The notes beneath the pieces are model-generated. The model ran no database searches. It was not told where the DNA came from and was given only the letters and a program-made list of their open reading frames with translations. This document shows positions 62,341-64,000 of a stretch of 64,000 bases of DNA, in pieces. The DNA comes from Zoroaster sp. YZ-2022 (lineage: Eukaryota > Echinodermata > Asteroidea > Forcipulatida > Zoroasteridae): the NCBI GenBank assembly GCA_029582265.1, contig CM055817.1, positions 54,277,374-54,341,373 of the forward strand, written 5' to 3'. Every line of letters starts with the position of its first letter. Within the stretch, counting starts at the first letter, position 1. Both the position numbers and the translations under genes were made by a program.

Positions 62341-62494
62341 TACGAAAGTACCCTCCAATAGCAACCTATGGTACTGTGCGTGACGAGTAAGGCGGTGTAG
62401 CTTCTGCTCTCCCTCATTTTAAAATTGTTGGCGTCTTTTTGAAACAAATATTGCCACTGCTGTTAATAGTCAACTTGGAAATATACATCTTACC

Positions 62495-63382
62495 ATGTCT
62501 GACAACGACCCAACAAAGAAAGCAACTCGCAGCCGTCGAAAACCGAGCTCAAAAAAAGATCCCCTGAGCCCGAGTGACAGCGAACAAGATGGCGGCTGTG
62601 TTGCATCATGCTCGTGCTGTGGCAAGCTATCAACCATTGACGACAAGCTCAACAAGATCCTGACATCCATCAGCAACATAGAGACACGACTGAGCTCTTT
62701 AGAGCTAAAGTATCACCAAGTCCATCAACAGGTGTCCACAAATACCACAGACATTGCTGACCTGAAAACATCTGTGACGTTCGTCCAAGAAACCCATGAC
62801 GCCATTAAATCACAGATCAACAAAAAAACTGAATACAACCTAAGCATCATCAGGAAAATAGAAGACAAGGTCGATGACATCCAGAATCGAAATCGCCGTA
62901 ACAACATTGTTATCCAGGGGGTGCCTGAAGGATCTGAGGCCAAATCGGGATCCTGTGAGGACTTCGTCCACGAGCTGCTGACCAGTCACATGAAGCTCGA
63001 GGGTGTCGACGACATTGAGATTGACCGTGCACACCGCACGGGACCACCGCCCGGTGCTGGCCAAGCTGCAACACTCAGCTCACCACGTCCCAGACCAATC
63101 CACTGCCGGCTTCTCAAATATAATGATCGTCAGTACATCTTGAAGAATGCTGCAAAACACCTCAAGAATAATAAGTTCAAGAGCAAGAATATCTTCATAA
63201 CAGACGATGTCACACCTAAAGTCAGGGCCCAACGTAAGGAGCTGCGGGAAATCCATCTACGACGCATTCAAGGGGAAGAGCGGGTCCACTTCGCCTACAT
63301 ACCTTGGTCAGTTCCAGCCTTGATCAGGTACAAGATCCGCGATGGCCCGTTCAGATCTTATCGTCTTGAGGGAGACGACTGA
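62495..63382 (+). CDS. LINE ORF1 protein, 295 aa
   Basis: Lys/Ser-rich N terminus, CCGK motif at about residue 41, a long coiled coil (about 50-140, DKLNKILTSISNIETRLSSL) and an RRM-like segment beginning RRNNIVIQGVPE, followed by a basic C-terminal domain. This is the layout of L1-type ORF1 RNA-binding chaperones, which coat the element RNA. The intact frame and the ORF2 that follows suggest a fairly young copy. The 5' UTR probably starts within the preceding 150 bp. Confidence 0.85.
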   Translation: MSDNDPTKKATRSRRKPSSKKDPLSPSDSEQDGGCVASCSCCGKLSTIDDKLNKILTSISNIETRLSSLELKYHQVHQQVSTNTTDIADLKTSVTFVQETHDAIKSQINKKTEYNLSIIRKIEDKVDDIQNRNRRNNIVIQGVPEGSEAKSGSCEDFVHELLTSHMKLEGVDDIEIDRAHRTGPPPGAGQAATLSSPRPRPIHCRLLKYNDRQYILKNAAKHLKNNKFKSKNIFITDDVTPKVRAQRKELREIHLRRIQGEERVHFAYIPWSVPALIRYKIRDGPFRSYRLEGDD

Positions 63383-63592
63383 GTTGACGTTGCATCACAG
63401 TATATATCTGCTTTTTAATCTATATCAATCCAACCATGTTCTTTGTTCGGTGTTTTATTATGTTTGTTCCTGTGTGCCAGTGTGAGACAAGCCGACACAA
63501 CAAGTTTATTCTGCTTGCTCTGGTGAGTCTTTTAATTAATTGGTGCTTGATATGTGTATTTTAGTCTGACGAATTAACCTACAAAAAATGGC

Positions 63593-64000
63593 ATGAATTC
63601 TAATATAGATCCAGATATAAATTTTGACATTCCCGACAAAAATTGCAATTATTATGATCAGAATGAATTCCTTGATAATTTTATTACGAACACCGATATT
63701 AAATTGTTGCATTTCAATGCTCGTAGTTTACGAAAAAACATATCAAGCATTATTCAGTATATTGATCTATTACAAAAAAGTTTTGCGGTCATTGGAATAT
63801 CTGAAACCTGGTTAAACGATATGCACGACCCTCTAATACAAATTCCAAACTACACTATTGAGGGAACCTGTAGACAAAGCAAGAGGGGTGGAGGGGTTGC
63901 ACTTTATATACAAGATGATTTGGTGTATAAAATTCGCAATGATTTATCAAGTAACAATCCTGATATTGAATCATGTTTTATTGAACTTATTAATACAGGT
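63593..64000 (+). CDS. LINE ORF2, N-terminal endonuclease part (runs off window)
   Basis: 136 codons open from ATG at 63593 to the last base. Motifs of the APE-type endonuclease appear in order: LLHFNARSLRKNI, VIGISETWLND and KRGGGVALYIQDDL. It follows ORF1 after 210 bp. In such elements this domain nicks the target and the downstream reverse transcriptase, here beyond the window, copies the RNA. Confidence 0.85.
   Translation, partial: MNSNIDPDINFDIPDKNCNYYDQNEFLDNFITNTDIKLLHFNARSLRKNISSIIQYIDLLQKSFAVIGISETWLNDMHDPLIQIPNYTIEGTCRQSKRGGGVALYIQDDLVYKIRNDLSSNNPDIESCFIELINTG

Overview
This window is eukaryotic genomic DNA from a metazoan, most likely a marine invertebrate. The evidence is intron-containing genes with GT/AG junctions, a condensin II subunit gene, a monocarboxylate-transporter gene, and a dense mixture of Penelope-like, LINE, SINE, IS630/Tc1-like, piggyBac and Polinton/Maverick elements. 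A tRNA-derived SINE with a (TTA)n tail hints at an echinoderm or a related deuterostome, but the sequence alone does not settle the species. Two runs of exactly 500 N are scaffold gaps (1453-1952 and 25080-25579).

Layout. 1-10 kb is repeats: minisatellites, two 5'-truncated Penelope-like copies with hammerhead-like RNA motifs at their tails, a decayed IS630-type transposon, and several MITEs. 11.1-22.6 kb on the minus strand holds the 3' half of a condensin-2 subunit D3 gene (NCAPD3-like). Its introns are full of MITEs, a foldback element, a SINE and tandem arrays, and its N-terminal and central HEAT-repeat exons are not visible. 22.8-24.6 kb is a complete but decayed IS630/Tc1-like transposon. 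25.6-30.7 kb and 35.0-39.8 kb (continuing at 59.8-60.1 kb) are two copies of a segmental duplication carrying an SLC16/MCT-like transporter gene. The distal copy gives an intact four-exon model of 448 aa. The proximal copy has a 2-bp deletion in exon 1 and its last exon is not seen.

The main object is a 20.0-kb Polinton (Maverick) at 39766-59765, inserted into the second duplication copy. The first copy keeps the empty site, so the insertion point and a 6-bp target duplication (TCAGGG) can be read directly. The element has terminal inverted repeats of about 355-375 bp. It encodes a protein-primed DNA polymerase B, a retroviral-type integrase, a packaging ATPase, a major capsid protein, a probable penton/minor capsid protein, and about ten further small proteins. 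It is decayed: the polymerase has two frameshifts plus a 210-bp internal duplication, the integrase has one in-frame stop, and the ATPase and three other genes are frameshifted. The capsid genes are still open. A 3.4-kb piggyBac transposon with a spliced transposase gene sits at a TTAA between Polinton genes, and a probable 724-bp solo LTR sits between two others. Many Polinton genes have a TATAAAT-like motif at or just before the ATG, which looks like a shared promoter.

The right end (60-64 kb) holds a small TA-flanked MITE, unassigned repeat-like DNA, and the 5' part of an L1-type LINE with a complete ORF1 and an ORF2 endonuclease that runs off the window.
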